In this document: piece after piece, positions 32,041 through 40,450 of the stretch | How the letters are laid out: every line of letters starts with the position of its first letter | Position numbering within the stretch: the stretch's first letter is position 1 | Made by a program: the position numbers and the translations under genes | The notes under the pieces: generated by a model | The model's database searches: none | Seen by the model: the letters and a program-made list of their open reading frames with translations, nothing else | Told to the model about the DNA's origin: nothing | NCBI GenBank assembly: GCA_934539295.1 | Contig: CAKTCN010000029.1 | Location: 1 to 46,855, forward strand | DNA length: 46,855 nucleotides | Direction: 5' to 3' | DNA from: an uncultured Allosphingosinicella sp. | Lineage (GTDB): Bacteria; Pseudomonadota; Alphaproteobacteria; Sphingomonadales; Sphingomonadaceae

Positions 32041-35000
32041 ATGCGTAGCCTGCTTGCCTGCACCTGCCTGACACCGATCCTGTTCGCTGCCGCCGTTCAG
32101 CCTGCCGCCGCCGAAGTCACCGTGGCGGCCGCCAGCACGGCACCGCTCAACACCGCCACCGCCGCCAACGGCGCGCCGGCCGACGTGCGCATCACCACGG
32201 CAGGATCGATCAAGCTCACCGCCGGCACCGCGCTCACCATCGGCAGCAACGATGATGCGCGCAACGAAGGCACCATCGAGATACGCGACGCCAACGACGC
32301 CGCCGGCATCGTCGCGCTGCCGGGCCTCACCGGCAACATCGTCAACAGCGGCATCATCACCATCGACGAGACGTACGAGGCGAAGGACGCCGACAACGAC
32401 AAGGATCTCGACGGACCGTTCGCGCAGGGCGCGCGCCGCTTCGGCATCCGGGTCGCGCCCGGCGGCACCTTCACCGGCAACGTCACGCACAGCGGCACCA
32501 TCCTGGTCGAAGGCAACCAGTCGGCCGGCATCGCGCTCGACAGCCGCCTTGCCGGGTCGCTGACGAGCACGGGCAAGATCACGGTGGTCGGCACCGATGC
32601 GGCGGGCATCCGCGCCGGTGACATCACCGGCAACGTCATCCTCCACAATGCGATCGTCGCACAGGGCCAGAATGCGGTCGGCGTGGCGCTGGACGGCGAC
32701 ATCGGCGGCCGCCTGGTCGTGCAAAGCGCCATCACGACCAGCGGCTATCGCTATCTCACCGCACCCGACAAGGTCGAGCTGCTCGATGCCGACGACCTGC
32801 TGCAGGGCGGGCCGGCGCTGCGTATCTCGGGCGATGTCGCGGGCGGCGTCTTGCTGGACGTGGCACAGCCCGACAACGTCGCCACCGATCCCGACGAGGA
32901 CAAGGACGGCGTTCCCGACGCGCAGGAAACCAGTGCCAACGTGACCAGCGCCGGTTCCGCCGCCGCCATCCAGGTCGGCGCCACCAGCGGCAACGTCACG
33001 CTCGGCGCCGTCGCGGGCCAGGCGAACGGTCACGGCTTCGTTATCCGCGGCTCGGCGACGGGCAGCGGCACCTTTGCCGGGATCGACGGCAATGGCGTTG
33101 TCCTTGGCGGAATGGGCGGCACCGTCAACGTGGCGGGCGGCATCACCGTGAACGGCACGGTCGCCGCCGCTTCAAACGCCGCAAACGCCACGGCCCTGCG
33201 CATCGGCAGCGGCGCCACGGTGCCCGAACTGATTGTCACCGGCACGGTCGGCGCGACCGGCGGAAAGGCGCTCGAATCGCGTGTCACCGCGGTTCAGATC
33301 GACGCCGGCGGATCGATGACGAGCATCAACAACAGCGGCAACATCGCGGCCCAGGCGGCAGAGAAGGGCACCGCCTTCGCCATCCGCGACAATGCCGGCA
33401 CGGTGAACTTCATCACCAACACCGGCGACATCCTGGCCAGGACCGGCGCGGCGGAAGGCAGCGCGGTCGCGATCGACGTCAGCGCCAACAATCTCGGCGT
33501 CACCGTCCGGCAGCTCGGCGTGGGTCAGAACGATACGCCCAGCATCACCGGTGACCTGCGCTTCGGTGCCGGCAACGACACGCTGCAGGTGGAAAAAGGC
33601 ACGGTTGCAGGCAATGCCAGCTTCGGCGCGGGCGCCAACCGCCTGGTCATGACCGGCGCGAGCGCCTTTGCCGGTGCCGCCCGGTTCGGGGCAGGCAATG
33701 ACATCGTGTCGATCGGCGACACCGGCCGCCTGCTGGGCGAGGTCGATTTCGGCGGCGGTACCGACCAGCTGGTCCTGACCGGCACCGGCGCACTCGTCGG
33801 CACGCTGCGCAACAGCGGCGGCGTCGCTGCGCAGGTCAATGGCGGCGCGCTGCTGGTGGCCAATGAAGGCGACGTGGCGCTCGCATCGCTTGCCGTCACC
33901 GGGAACGGGACGATCGGCGTCAGCATCGATGGTGCCAAGGGCACGCACACGCGCTACGTGGTCGGCGGTGCGGCAAGCTTCGCCGCCGGATCGAAGCTGC
34001 TCGTCACGCTCGCCAACATCCGCGAGGCGGAGGGCAGCTACGTGGTGGTGGATGCCGGCACGCTCACCGGCGGCACCAACCTCGCGCCCGACGCCGCCGC
34101 GCTGCCGTTCCTCTACAAGAGCGCGCTTTCCGCCAATGCAGCCGCAGGTGAGGTCACGCTCACCGTCCAGCGCAAGTCGGCAGACGAACTCGGCCTCAAC
34201 CGTTCGCAGGGCCAGGCCTATGCGGCGATCTACGACGTGCTGGACAATGACGCCAAGGTCGCGGCCAGCTTCCTGGCGATCGAGGATGGCGAGACCTTCC
34301 GCTCCAACCTGCGCCAGATGATGCCCAACCATGCCGGCGGCGTGTTCGAGGCGGTGACGCAAGGATCGCGCGCTACGGCACGCTTCCTCGCCGATCCCGA
34401 TTTCTCTTATGCGCAGCAAGGCGGCGTCGGCTTCTGGCTGCAGCAGGTGGCGTGGGGCACGTCCAAGGATCTCGGCCAGTCGTCGGCCTATGACATCACC
34501 GGCTGGGGTGCGACGGGCGGCGCGGACGTGGCGCTGGGCGGCCTCGGGCGGGTCGGCCTTACGCTCGCCTATCTCACCGGCCGCGACGCCGATGGCGGCA
34601 CCGACAATGAGGTGACCAGCAGCCAGTATGAGCTTGGCCTTCACTGGCGCGGCAGCTGGGGCGGTGCGCTCGCCTTCGCCCGGGCGTCGGCTGCCGCCGT
34701 CAACTTCGAAGGCCGCCGCGCATTCGGCGGCGCGATCGGCGAAGAAGCGGTCGAACGTGCCAACACCGCCGACTGGAGCGGTCGCCTCTACTCGGCGGCG
34801 AGCGGCCTGTCCTACGAACATCAGGCCGGCCGGCTCAGCATTCGTCCGGGTGTCTCGATCGACTATTACCGCCTGGCGGAGGACGGCTATGCCGAAACCG
34901 GCGGCGGCAAGGCGTTCGATTTGGTCGTGGAGGAACGCGACAGCGATGAGCTGGCGGCCAATGCCACTCTGACGGTCGGCTACGACCTCGCACAGGGCAA

Positions 35001-35262
35001 TGCCGAGCAGGCCCGTATCCGGGTGGAGCTGGAAGGCGGTCGCCGGCAGATCGTCGGCGGCACGATGGGCCAGACGATCGCACGGTTCGAAGGCGGCGAC
35101 GCCTTCGCGCTTGATCCCGAGGCACGCACCGACGGCTGGCTCGGCCGCCTGCGCCTGATGGGCGGCTTGTCGGGCTTTATGCTCGGGGGCGAGGTCAGTG
35201 CCGAGGAGCAGCAGGGCCGGGCCGCCGTCGCCGCGCGCGCCAGCCTGCGCCTGGGCTTCTAG
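32041..35262 (+). CDS. Large autotransporter with Asp-rich and RTX-like passenger motifs
   Basis: Type V secreted surface protein of 1073 residues. The signal peptide (1-25, cleavage near AAAE) is followed by a passenger of about 700 residues with beta-helix-like NSG and TG turns. It holds two acidic motifs: one at 114-126 (repeated Asp), and D285-x-D-x-D-G-x-x-D293, the calcium-loop pattern of thrombospondin type 3 and EF-hand-like motifs. Residues 508-590 contain four 20-21-residue repeats starting FGAG or FGGG, some matching the RTX form GxGxDxL. A helical linker near 720-785 leads to a C-terminal beta-barrel ending LRLGF. It follows fecR in the same direction and is a likely target of the sigma factor. 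No protease or lipase motif was seen. Confidence 0.92.
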   Translation: MRSLLACTCLTPILFAAAVQPAAAEVTVAAASTAPLNTATAANGAPADVRITTAGSIKLTAGTALTIGSNDDARNEGTIEIRDANDAAGIVALPGLTGNIVNSGIITIDETYEAKDADNDKDLDGPFAQGARRFGIRVAPGGTFTGNVTHSGTILVEGNQSAGIALDSRLAGSLTSTGKITVVGTDAAGIRAGDITGNVILHNAIVAQGQNAVGVALDGDIGGRLVVQSAITTSGYRYLTAPDKVELLDADDLLQGGPALRISGDVAGGVLLDVAQPDNVATDPDEDKDGVPDAQETSANVTSAGSAAAIQVGATSGNVTLGAVAGQANGHGFVIRGSATGSGTFAGIDGNGVVLGGMGGTVNVAGGITVNGTVAAASNAANATALRIGSGATVPELIVTGTVGATGGKALESRVTAVQIDAGGSMTSINNSGNIAAQAAEKGTAFAIRDNAGTVNFITNTGDILARTGAAEGSAVAIDVSANNLGVTVRQLGVGQNDTPSITGDLRFGAGNDTLQVEKGTVAGNASFGAGANRLVMTGASAFAGAARFGAGNDIVSIGDTGRLLGEVDFGGGTDQLVLTGTGALVGTLRNSGGVAAQVNGGALLVANEGDVALASLAVTGNGTIGVSIDGAKGTHTRYVVGGAASFAAGSKLLVTLANIREAEGSYVVVDAGTLTGGTNLAPDAAALPFLYKSALSANAAAGEVTLTVQRKSADELGLNRSQGQAYAAIYDVLDNDAKVAASFLAIEDGETFRSNLRQMMPNHAGGVFEAVTQGSRATARFLADPDFSYAQQGGVGFWLQQVAWGTSKDLGQSSAYDITGWGATGGADVALGGLGRVGLTLAYLTGRDADGGTDNEVTSSQYELGLHWRGSWGGALAFARASAAAVNFEGRRAFGGAIGEEAVERANTADWSGRLYSAASGLSYEHQAGRLSIRPGVSIDYYRLAEDGYAETGGGKAFDLVVEERDSDELAANATLTVGYDLAQGNAEQARIRVELEGGRRQIVGGTMGQTIARFEGGDAFALDPEARTDGWLGRLRLMGGLSGFMLGGEVSAEEQQGRAAVAARASLRLGF

Positions 35263-35273
35263 GCGCTACCGAA

Positions 35274-35336
35274 CCACCGGCCCTTCGATCCTCCCCTTCG
35301 CGTCGAGCGCGAAGCAGGATCGAAGGGCAGGGGTGG
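35274..35336. repeat. REP-like nested palindrome after the autotransporter gene
   Basis: Outer arms CCACC / GGTGG, main arms GCCCTTCGATCCT (35280-35292) / AGGATCGAAGGGC (35316-35328), inner arms CTTCGCG / CGCGAAG. It follows the autotransporter stop by 11 bases and may act as its 3' end. A related fragment, GACTTCGCTCGAAAC, lies just beyond at about 35348. Confidence 0.7.
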
Positions 35337-35375
35337 AGGTTTCCCGACTTCGCTCGAAACGGACGGGGCGGGAGA

Positions 35376-35735
35376 TCAGCCCGCGAACGGCGGCGGGGTC
35401 TGCTGGTGCTGCACTACTCGCCATTCATCATGGCCGAGGCGGCGGTAGGTGGAGGTGCAATAAGCCTCGTAGGGCGGAGTGCCTTCGCGTTCCGCCCGCG
35501 CCTTGTAGGCGATCACGATCAGCCCCTCCTGCGGGCGCGACACGCGCTTGTCGCCAAGCTCCACCTTCGTCCATCGCGGCGTATTGGTAACGGCCTCGAT
35601 CGCCTCACCGCCGCTCATCACGAACGGCAACTCGGGCAGCACCATCAGGCATTGTTCGTCGATCGAATGGCGGTAATGCTCCGCGTCGGCGGTCCAAAGG
35701 CTTTCCTCGAATTTCCAAACCCGCTGGTCTTCCAT
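35376..35735 (-). CDS. SnoaL/NTF2-like protein (DUF4440 type)
   Basis: Small cytosolic protein of 119 residues with the helix-then-curved-sheet pattern of the NTF2-like fold. N-terminal WKFEESLWTADAEHYRHSIDEQCLMVLPELPFVMSGGEAIEAV forms the helices and first strands. RVSRPQEGLIVIAYKARAERE and YEAYCTSTYRRLGHDEWRVVQHQQTP are the later strands, as in DUF4440 proteins. Members may be enzymes or ligand binders; the substrate is unknown. It is divergent from the TauE/SafE permease gene. Confidence 0.8.
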   Translation of the reverse strand: MEDQRVWKFEESLWTADAEHYRHSIDEQCLMVLPELPFVMSGGEAIEAVTNTPRWTKVELGDKRVSRPQEGLIVIAYKARAEREGTPPYEAYCTSTYRRLGHDEWRVVQHQQTPPPFAG

Positions 35736-35843
35736 GTCGGTCTCTCCGATGCTTTGACGGGCAATGCAGGTGGCGGGCCCTTCGTTCCGTCCGGGAGGCA
35801 GGATGGCGCGGCGCGTGGATGAATCGTTGGCGAGGGAAGGGGC

Positions 35844-36593
35844 ATGATCGCCGATCCCTTATTCTATCTTGCGGCGATCCCCGCCGTGATCCTGGTGGGC
35901 CTGTCGAAGGGCGGCTTTTCGGGCGTCGGATCGCTGGCATTGCCCGTCATGGCCCTCGCCATCTCGCCGGTCGAGGGTGCGGCCATCCTGCTGCCCTTGA
36001 TGCTGTTCCAGGATGCGGTCGGCGCCTGGGCATTCCGGCGCGATTGGGATGGCGGCATCCTTGCGGTAATGCTGCCCGGCGCAGCGGCGGGCACCCTGCT
36101 CGGCTACCTGCTGGTGCGTCATGTGTCGGTGGATGCCGTGCTGTTCGCGCTCGGATTCATCTCGCTTCTGTTCGCCTTGCACCGGTTGTGGGTGGAACGG
36201 CATGGGGCGATCGTGGCGCCCTCGACATCGCCCGGCTGGGTCGGCGCGCTGTTCGGCCTGCTGTCCGGTTTTGCCAGCCAGATTGCACTGGCCGGCGGCC
36301 CGCCTTTCCAGATGTGGGTGGCGCCGCGGCGGCTGCCGCCGGCGGTGCTGGCCGGCACCACCGCCTTGTTCTTCGCCGCCATCAACTGGATGAAGGTGCC
36401 CGCCTTTGCCGCGCTCGGCCAGTTCTCGGGCTCCGGCCTGCTGACCAGCGCCACCTTGCTGCCGGTGGCGCTCGCTTCGACGATGGCGGGCGTGTGGCTG
36501 GTGCGCCGGATCGATCCGACGCGCTTCTACCGGCTCATCTACATGCTGATGGCTGCTGTCGGCCTGCGGCTGATGTGGTCGGCGCTCGCCTGA
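35844..36593 (+). CDS. TauE/SafE family membrane permease
   Basis: Inner-membrane protein of 249 residues with seven to eight hydrophobic segments. The conserved family start (IPAVILVGLSKGGFSGVGSL) and the second half repeat (GLLSGFASQIALAGGPPFQMWVAPRRLPPAVLAGTTALFFAAINWMK) match TauE/SafE proteins, which export sulfite, sulfoacetate or related organosulfur anions. Substrate here is unknown. A GGGAAGGGG site lies before the ATG. It converges on the GT4 glycosyltransferase gene with four bases between stops. Confidence 0.92.
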   Translation: MIADPLFYLAAIPAVILVGLSKGGFSGVGSLALPVMALAISPVEGAAILLPLMLFQDAVGAWAFRRDWDGGILAVMLPGAAAGTLLGYLLVRHVSVDAVLFALGFISLLFALHRLWVERHGAIVAPSTSPGWVGALFGLLSGFASQIALAGGPPFQMWVAPRRLPPAVLAGTTALFFAAINWMKVPAFAALGQFSGSGLLTSATLLPVALASTMAGVWLVRRIDPTRFYRLIYMLMAAVGLRLMWSALA

Positions 36594-36597
36594 CGGG

Positions 36598-37626
36598 TCA
36601 TCCGATCAGCTTGTCCTTGAGGTCCAGCGCGAACTGCTTGGCCGTCCGGCGCAGGCCCTGCAGGCCGTGGTGCTTCTCGGCATAGGCCCGTGCCTTGCGC
36701 GACATCTTCTTGCGCAGCCTCTCGTCGCCCAGCAGCAGGCCGATCGCATGCGGCAGGGTGTGCCGGTCGACCAGGAAGCCATGCTCGCCTTCCTCGATCC
36801 CGCCCCACACGGTGGACCGGTAGGCAATGGCCGGGGTTCCGGCCGCCAGCGCTTCGATCATGGAGCGGGGAAGCCCGTCCATGGTCGAGGTATGGACCAT
36901 GATCCTGGATCGCAGCAGGGCATCGGCCACGCCGTCCTTGTTGAGCCGGCCGAGTACGTGGATATTCTCGGGCTTCGCGATCAGCTCGCTCCATTCGGCA
37001 GGCATCTTCTCGCCGCCTACCAGCGCGATCTTGTAGTCGGCCGAGAAGGGCAGCAGGTCGACCTGGTTCTTCCTCTTCTCGTGGAAATTGCCGACGTTGA
37101 CGATGTCGTAATCGGGCTTGGACGGCCGTTCCTTCTTGACCAGCTCCGGATCGATATATTTGGGCAGGATGAAGGCGCGGCCCTGCTCGACGAAGCTCGG
37201 GAAGAAGGACCGCAGCTGCTCCTTATATTCGCCGAACACGAACTTGGCCGATTCCAGGATCTTGTCGCGCACCGATCCGCCGATGATGAAGCCGAACGGC
37301 ACCTGCGGCAGGCGTTCGTGGACGAAGCTGGAGATGTCGTAGCTCAGGCCCTTGAACACGATCACGTCCGGCTTGAACGCGGCCACGCCTTCGGCCAGCG
37401 CGGTCGATACCAGCCGGTGGGGCACCGGGTTTTCGGCATCGGGCGGGCAGAAACGGGTGCGGATGCGATCGCCAAGATATCGCTCTTCCTCCACCTGCTC
37501 CCCGCGGAACATCCGGAAGACTTCGACCTCCACGCCAAACTCGCCCAGATATTTGGAAAAATTGAGTTCGCGGATCGCGCCGGCCATCGACCGGTCCCAA
37601 TGGCACATAACCAGTGCAAGGCGCAT
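36598..37626 (-). CDS. Glycosyltransferase family 4 (group 1)
   Basis: GT-B fold glycosyltransferase of 342 residues. The C-terminal nucleotide-sugar site is clear: IHVLGRLNKDGVADALLRSRIMVHTSTMDGLPRSMIEALAAGTPAIAYRS, with the E-x7-E-like motif that retains the donor in GT4 enzymes, then EEGEHGFLVDR. The N-terminal half (MRLALVMCHWDRSMAGAIRELNFSKYLGEFG) forms the acceptor domain. No membrane segment, so it acts in the cytosol or at the membrane surface, probably in capsule, LPS or exopolysaccharide assembly. It stands alone rather than in a polysaccharide cluster. Its ATG at 37626 starts a conventional first strand. Confidence 0.9.
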   Translation of the reverse strand: MRLALVMCHWDRSMAGAIRELNFSKYLGEFGVEVEVFRMFRGEQVEEERYLGDRIRTRFCPPDAENPVPHRLVSTALAEGVAAFKPDVIVFKGLSYDISSFVHERLPQVPFGFIIGGSVRDKILESAKFVFGEYKEQLRSFFPSFVEQGRAFILPKYIDPELVKKERPSKPDYDIVNVGNFHEKRKNQVDLLPFSADYKIALVGGEKMPAEWSELIAKPENIHVLGRLNKDGVADALLRSRIMVHTSTMDGLPRSMIEALAAGTPAIAYRSTVWGGIEEGEHGFLVDRHTLPHAIGLLLGDERLRKKMSRKARAYAEKHHGLQGLRRTAKQFALDLKDKLIG

Positions 37627-37734
37627 GCGCGGAAAATCCCCCTGTTTTCACAGCCGATTGGCCGTGATTCCCCGACGCGCTCGACTAGGGCAGAAAGCAC
37701 TTGTCCCGCAATAGCTGCACTGCGGTGCGGCGCT

Positions 37735-38214
37735 TTACTTCTTGCGGCTGAAATCCACCGAAACGACGTTGGATCCGTCGCCGGCCGGAGTGACGACCGG
37801 GGCGTCGTTCTCCGCCTCCTCGTGCGGCTCGGGCGTTCCGTCGGACTGCGCCTGGAACTGGAGGCCGAAATTGACCGCCGGATCGACAAAGCCCGTGATC
37901 GCGGAAAACGGGATCACCAGGCGCGACGGCGTCTGGTTGAACGACAGGCCGACCTCGAACCCGTCGGCATGCACCTTGAGGTCCCAGTAACGGTTCTGGA
38001 TGACGATGGTCATCTCGTCCGGAAAACGCTCGGTCAGGTGGCGGGGAATGTCCACGCCGGCGGCCTGCGTCTTGAAGGTGATGTAGAAATGGTGGTCCCC
38101 GGGCAGGGCGCCGCTGGTCGCCACTTCGCCCAGCACGCGGCCGACAACCGCGCGCAGCGCCTCCTGCACGATCTCGTCATAGGGAATCAGGCTGTCGGGC
38201 GTCTCTTCACTCAT
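37735..38214 (-). CDS. sspB: ClpXP adaptor SspB, alphaproteobacterial type
   Basis: Adaptor protein of 159 residues that brings ssrA-tagged and some regulatory proteins to the ClpXP protease. The N-terminal part (LIPYDEIVQEALRAVVGRVLGEVA) and the substrate-binding sheet (DHHFYITFKTQAAGVDIPRHLTERFPDEMTIVIQNRYWDL, then FEVGLSFNQTPSRLVIPFSAITGFVDPAVNFGLQF) match alphaproteobacterial SspB. A charged disordered linker leads to a short C-terminal motif (NVVSVDFSRKK) of the kind that binds the ClpX zinc-binding domain. The ATG at 38214 is preferred over the longer frame. It is divergent from the HIT gene. Confidence 0.93.
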   Translation of the reverse strand: MSEETPDSLIPYDEIVQEALRAVVGRVLGEVATSGALPGDHHFYITFKTQAAGVDIPRHLTERFPDEMTIVIQNRYWDLKVHADGFEVGLSFNQTPSRLVIPFSAITGFVDPAVNFGLQFQAQSDGTPEPHEEAENDAPVVTPAGDGSNVVSVDFSRKK

Positions 38215-38302
38215 GGATAGGACTCGTAGCGGGGCCGCCCACCGGGTCAAGCGCGTTGCGGCGACCGGGTCGTCGCGGCTAGGATGAGGCGAAAGGACCG
38301 CC

Positions 38303-38680
38303 ATGCCGATCGACGCCACCCTGCCTTACGACCCCAGCAACATCTTCGCCCGGATTTTGCGCGGCGAGATACCGGCAAAGCGCGTCTACGAGGACGATCA
38401 CGCGCTCGCCTTTCACGACATCAACCCGCAGGCTCCGCATCATGTGCTGGTCATCCCCAAGGGGGCGTACGTGTCGTGGGACGATTTTTCCGCCCGCGCT
38501 GCGGATGCGGAGATCGCCGGCTTCGTGCGTGCCGTGGGGCTGATCGCGCGCCAGGCTGGGCTGGTCGAACCGGGCTATCGCCTGCTCGCCAATGTCGGGC
38601 CCGACAGCGGCCAGGAAGTGCCGCACCTCCACGTCCACATCTTCGCCGGGCGCCCGCTCGGGCCCATGCTCAACACCTAA
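38303..38680 (+). CDS. HIT family nucleotide hydrolase (HINT type)
   Basis: Histidine-triad protein of 125 residues that hydrolyses AMP-linked or purine-nucleotide substrates. FARILRGEIPAKRVYEDDHALAFHDINPQAPHHVLVIPK is the conserved N-terminal half. The active site is HLHVHIFAG, the H-x-H-x-H triad, near residues 110-118. Length and motif match HINT proteins such as bacterial HinT. A GAAAGGA site precedes the ATG at 38303. It is divergent from sspB and is followed 88 bases later by the amino-acid permease. Confidence 0.94.
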   Translation: MPIDATLPYDPSNIFARILRGEIPAKRVYEDDHALAFHDINPQAPHHVLVIPKGAYVSWDDFSARAADAEIAGFVRAVGLIARQAGLVEPGYRLLANVGPDSGQEVPHLHVHIFAGRPLGPMLNT

Positions 38681-38768
38681 AGCTATTGCGCCGCGGCATT
38701 TAGCGGCTAGGCTCCCCCGCTTGGAAACAATCGGCGGCCGCGAAGCTGCCGTCCAAGGGGACCTTCAT

Positions 38769-40322
38769 ATGATTTTCGGGCGCGTAAAGCCTCTCGACGC
38801 GATCTTGGCCACGGCCGAGAAGAAATCGCTGCACCGCTCGCTTGGTGCCTTCCAGCTCACCATGCTCGGCATCGGTGCGGTAATCGGCACCGGCATCTTC
38901 GTGCTGACGGCGGAGGCCGCGCAAAAGGCCGGGCCGGGCATGATGCTGAGCTTCGTCATCGCCGGCGTGGTCTGCGCCGTGGCTGCGCTCTGCTATGCCG
39001 AAATGGCGGCGATGGTCCCCGTGTCGGGTTCCGCTTACACCTATTCCTACGCGGTCATGGGCGAGCTTGTCGCCTGGATGGTCGGCTGGGCTCTGATCCT
39101 CGAATATGCGGTCGCGGCCGGCGCCGTCTCCGTGGGCTGGTCGGGCTACATGATCGGCTATGTCGAACATGCGTTCAGCGTCGACGTGCCCGATGCTTTG
39201 ACGCTCGGGCCGCTGGACGGTGGCAGCATCAACCTGCCCGCCATGATCATCGCGCTGCTCGTCACCCTGCTGCTGATCCGCGGCACCAAGGAATCTGCAA
39301 CCGTCAACGCGCTCCTCGTGGCGATCAAGATCATCGCGCTGACCGCCTTCATCATCCTCGCCATTCCCGTCATGAACATGGAACAGTTCGATCCGTTCGC
39401 GCCCATGGGCTTCGGCGGCATCTCGGCGGCCGCGGCCTCGATCTTCTTCGCCTATGTCGGCTTCGACGCGGTATCGACCGCGGCCGAGGAGACCAAGAAC
39501 CCGCAGCGCAACATGCCGATCGGCCTGATCGGCTCGCTGGGCATCTGCACCATCTTCTACCTGCTCGTCGCCTCGGGCGTGATCGGCACCGTGGGTGCGC
39601 AGCCGGTAACCGGTCCGGGCGGCGCGGCGCTGGAGCCCGGCAGCCGCGAGCTTGCCGCCCAGTGTGGCGCCATCGCCGACCAGGCGGTGGTCTGTTCGAA
39701 GGAAGCACTGGCCTGGACGTTGCGTGAGATCGGCTGGCCGCAAGTCGGCAACCTCGTCGGCCTCGCCGCCATCCTGGCGCTGCCTTCGGTTATCCTGATG
39801 ATGATGTTCGGCCAGACCCGCATCTTCTTCGTGATGAGCCGCGACGGCCTGCTTCCCGCCGCTTTCTCCAAGATCCACCCGCGCTTCAACACGCCGCACG
39901 TCATCACCATCCTGACCGGCATCTTCGTGGCTTTGTTCGCGGGCTTCTTCCCGGTCGGCGCGCTCGCCAACATCTCGAACTCGGGCACCTTGTTCGCCTT
40001 CGCGGCCGTGTCGATCGCGGTGATGTGGCTGCGCAAGTCGGACGCTACCCGCGCCCGCCCGTTCCGCACGCCGGCCATCTACATCGTCGCGCCGCTGTCG
40101 ATCGCGGGCTGCGCCTATCTGTTCTTCAGCCTCGACACGCGCAGCCAGCTGCTGTTCGCCGGATGGGCGCTGATCGGCCTGTTCGTTTATTTCGCCTACA
40201 GCCGCTCGCGCAGCCATGTCGGCCGCGGCATCATCGACGTGCATGAAGCGGACGCCGACGCCCCGCCGCAGCCGGTCCCGCCGATCGGCGACGCGCACAC
40301 GCCGGGCTACAAGGACGCCTGA
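38769..40322 (+). CDS. APC-superfamily amino-acid permease (cationic amino-acid transporter-like)
   Basis: Inner-membrane transporter of 517 residues with about twelve hydrophobic segments. The start of helix 1 (LGAFQLTMLGIGAVIGTGIFVLTAEAAQ) carries the GIGAVIGTGIF signature of the APC superfamily. YAEMAAMVPVSGSAYTYSYAVMGELVAWMVGWALILEYAV and FFAYVGFDAVSTAAEETKNPQRNMPIGL match the CAT-like subgroup. Substrate is probably an amino acid with proton coupling. An inserted periplasmic loop near residue 280-315 contains two cysteines (AAQCGAIADQAVVCSKE). The ATG at 38769 begins the cytosolic N-terminus. A rho-independent terminator follows directly. Confidence 0.93.
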   Translation: MIFGRVKPLDAILATAEKKSLHRSLGAFQLTMLGIGAVIGTGIFVLTAEAAQKAGPGMMLSFVIAGVVCAVAALCYAEMAAMVPVSGSAYTYSYAVMGELVAWMVGWALILEYAVAAGAVSVGWSGYMIGYVEHAFSVDVPDALTLGPLDGGSINLPAMIIALLVTLLLIRGTKESATVNALLVAIKIIALTAFIILAIPVMNMEQFDPFAPMGFGGISAAAASIFFAYVGFDAVSTAAEETKNPQRNMPIGLIGSLGICTIFYLLVASGVIGTVGAQPVTGPGGAALEPGSRELAAQCGAIADQAVVCSKEALAWTLREIGWPQVGNLVGLAAILALPSVILMMMFGQTRIFFVMSRDGLLPAAFSKIHPRFNTPHVITILTGIFVALFAGFFPVGALANISNSGTLFAFAAVSIAVMWLRKSDATRARPFRTPAIYIVAPLSIAGCAYLFFSLDTRSQLLFAGWALIGLFVYFAYSRSRSHVGRGIIDVHEADADAPPQPVPPIGDAHTPGYKDA

Positions 40323-40328
40323 TGTGAG

Positions 40329-40358
40329 AAAGGCCGGGGATCGGTCCCCGGCCTTTTT
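40329..40358 (+). terminator. Rho-independent terminator of the amino-acid permease gene
   Basis: Stem AAGGCCGGGGA / TCCCCGGCCTT with a TCGG loop followed by a run of T, seven bases after the permease stop codon. This is the clearest plus-strand terminator in the window. Confidence 0.93.
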
Positions 40359-40380
40359 TCTGCCTCTGCCTCCCAGTGTT

Positions 40381-40435
40381 CCTGCGAAAGCAGGAATCCA
40401 GGGCGAACTCAGTACTGGGCTCCTGCTTTCGCAGG
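40381..40435. repeat. REP-like inverted repeat between permease and adenosine kinase
   Basis: Perfect 15-base arms CCTGCGAAAGCAGGA (40381-40395) and TCCTGCTTTCGCAGG (40421-40435) around a 25-base spacer. Each arm is itself partly palindromic. The motif resembles mobile palindromes I recall as frequent between genes in sphingomonad genomes. It lies between a terminator and the convergent adenosine kinase stop. Confidence 0.8.
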
Positions 40436-40450
40436 AGCTCGCCGGGCGGT

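Noticed and set aside
33172..34821. A 549-codon minus-strand frame inside the autotransporter gene
   Set aside because: The plus-strand protein has a signal peptide, repeats and a barrel; the reverse frame shows none of these.
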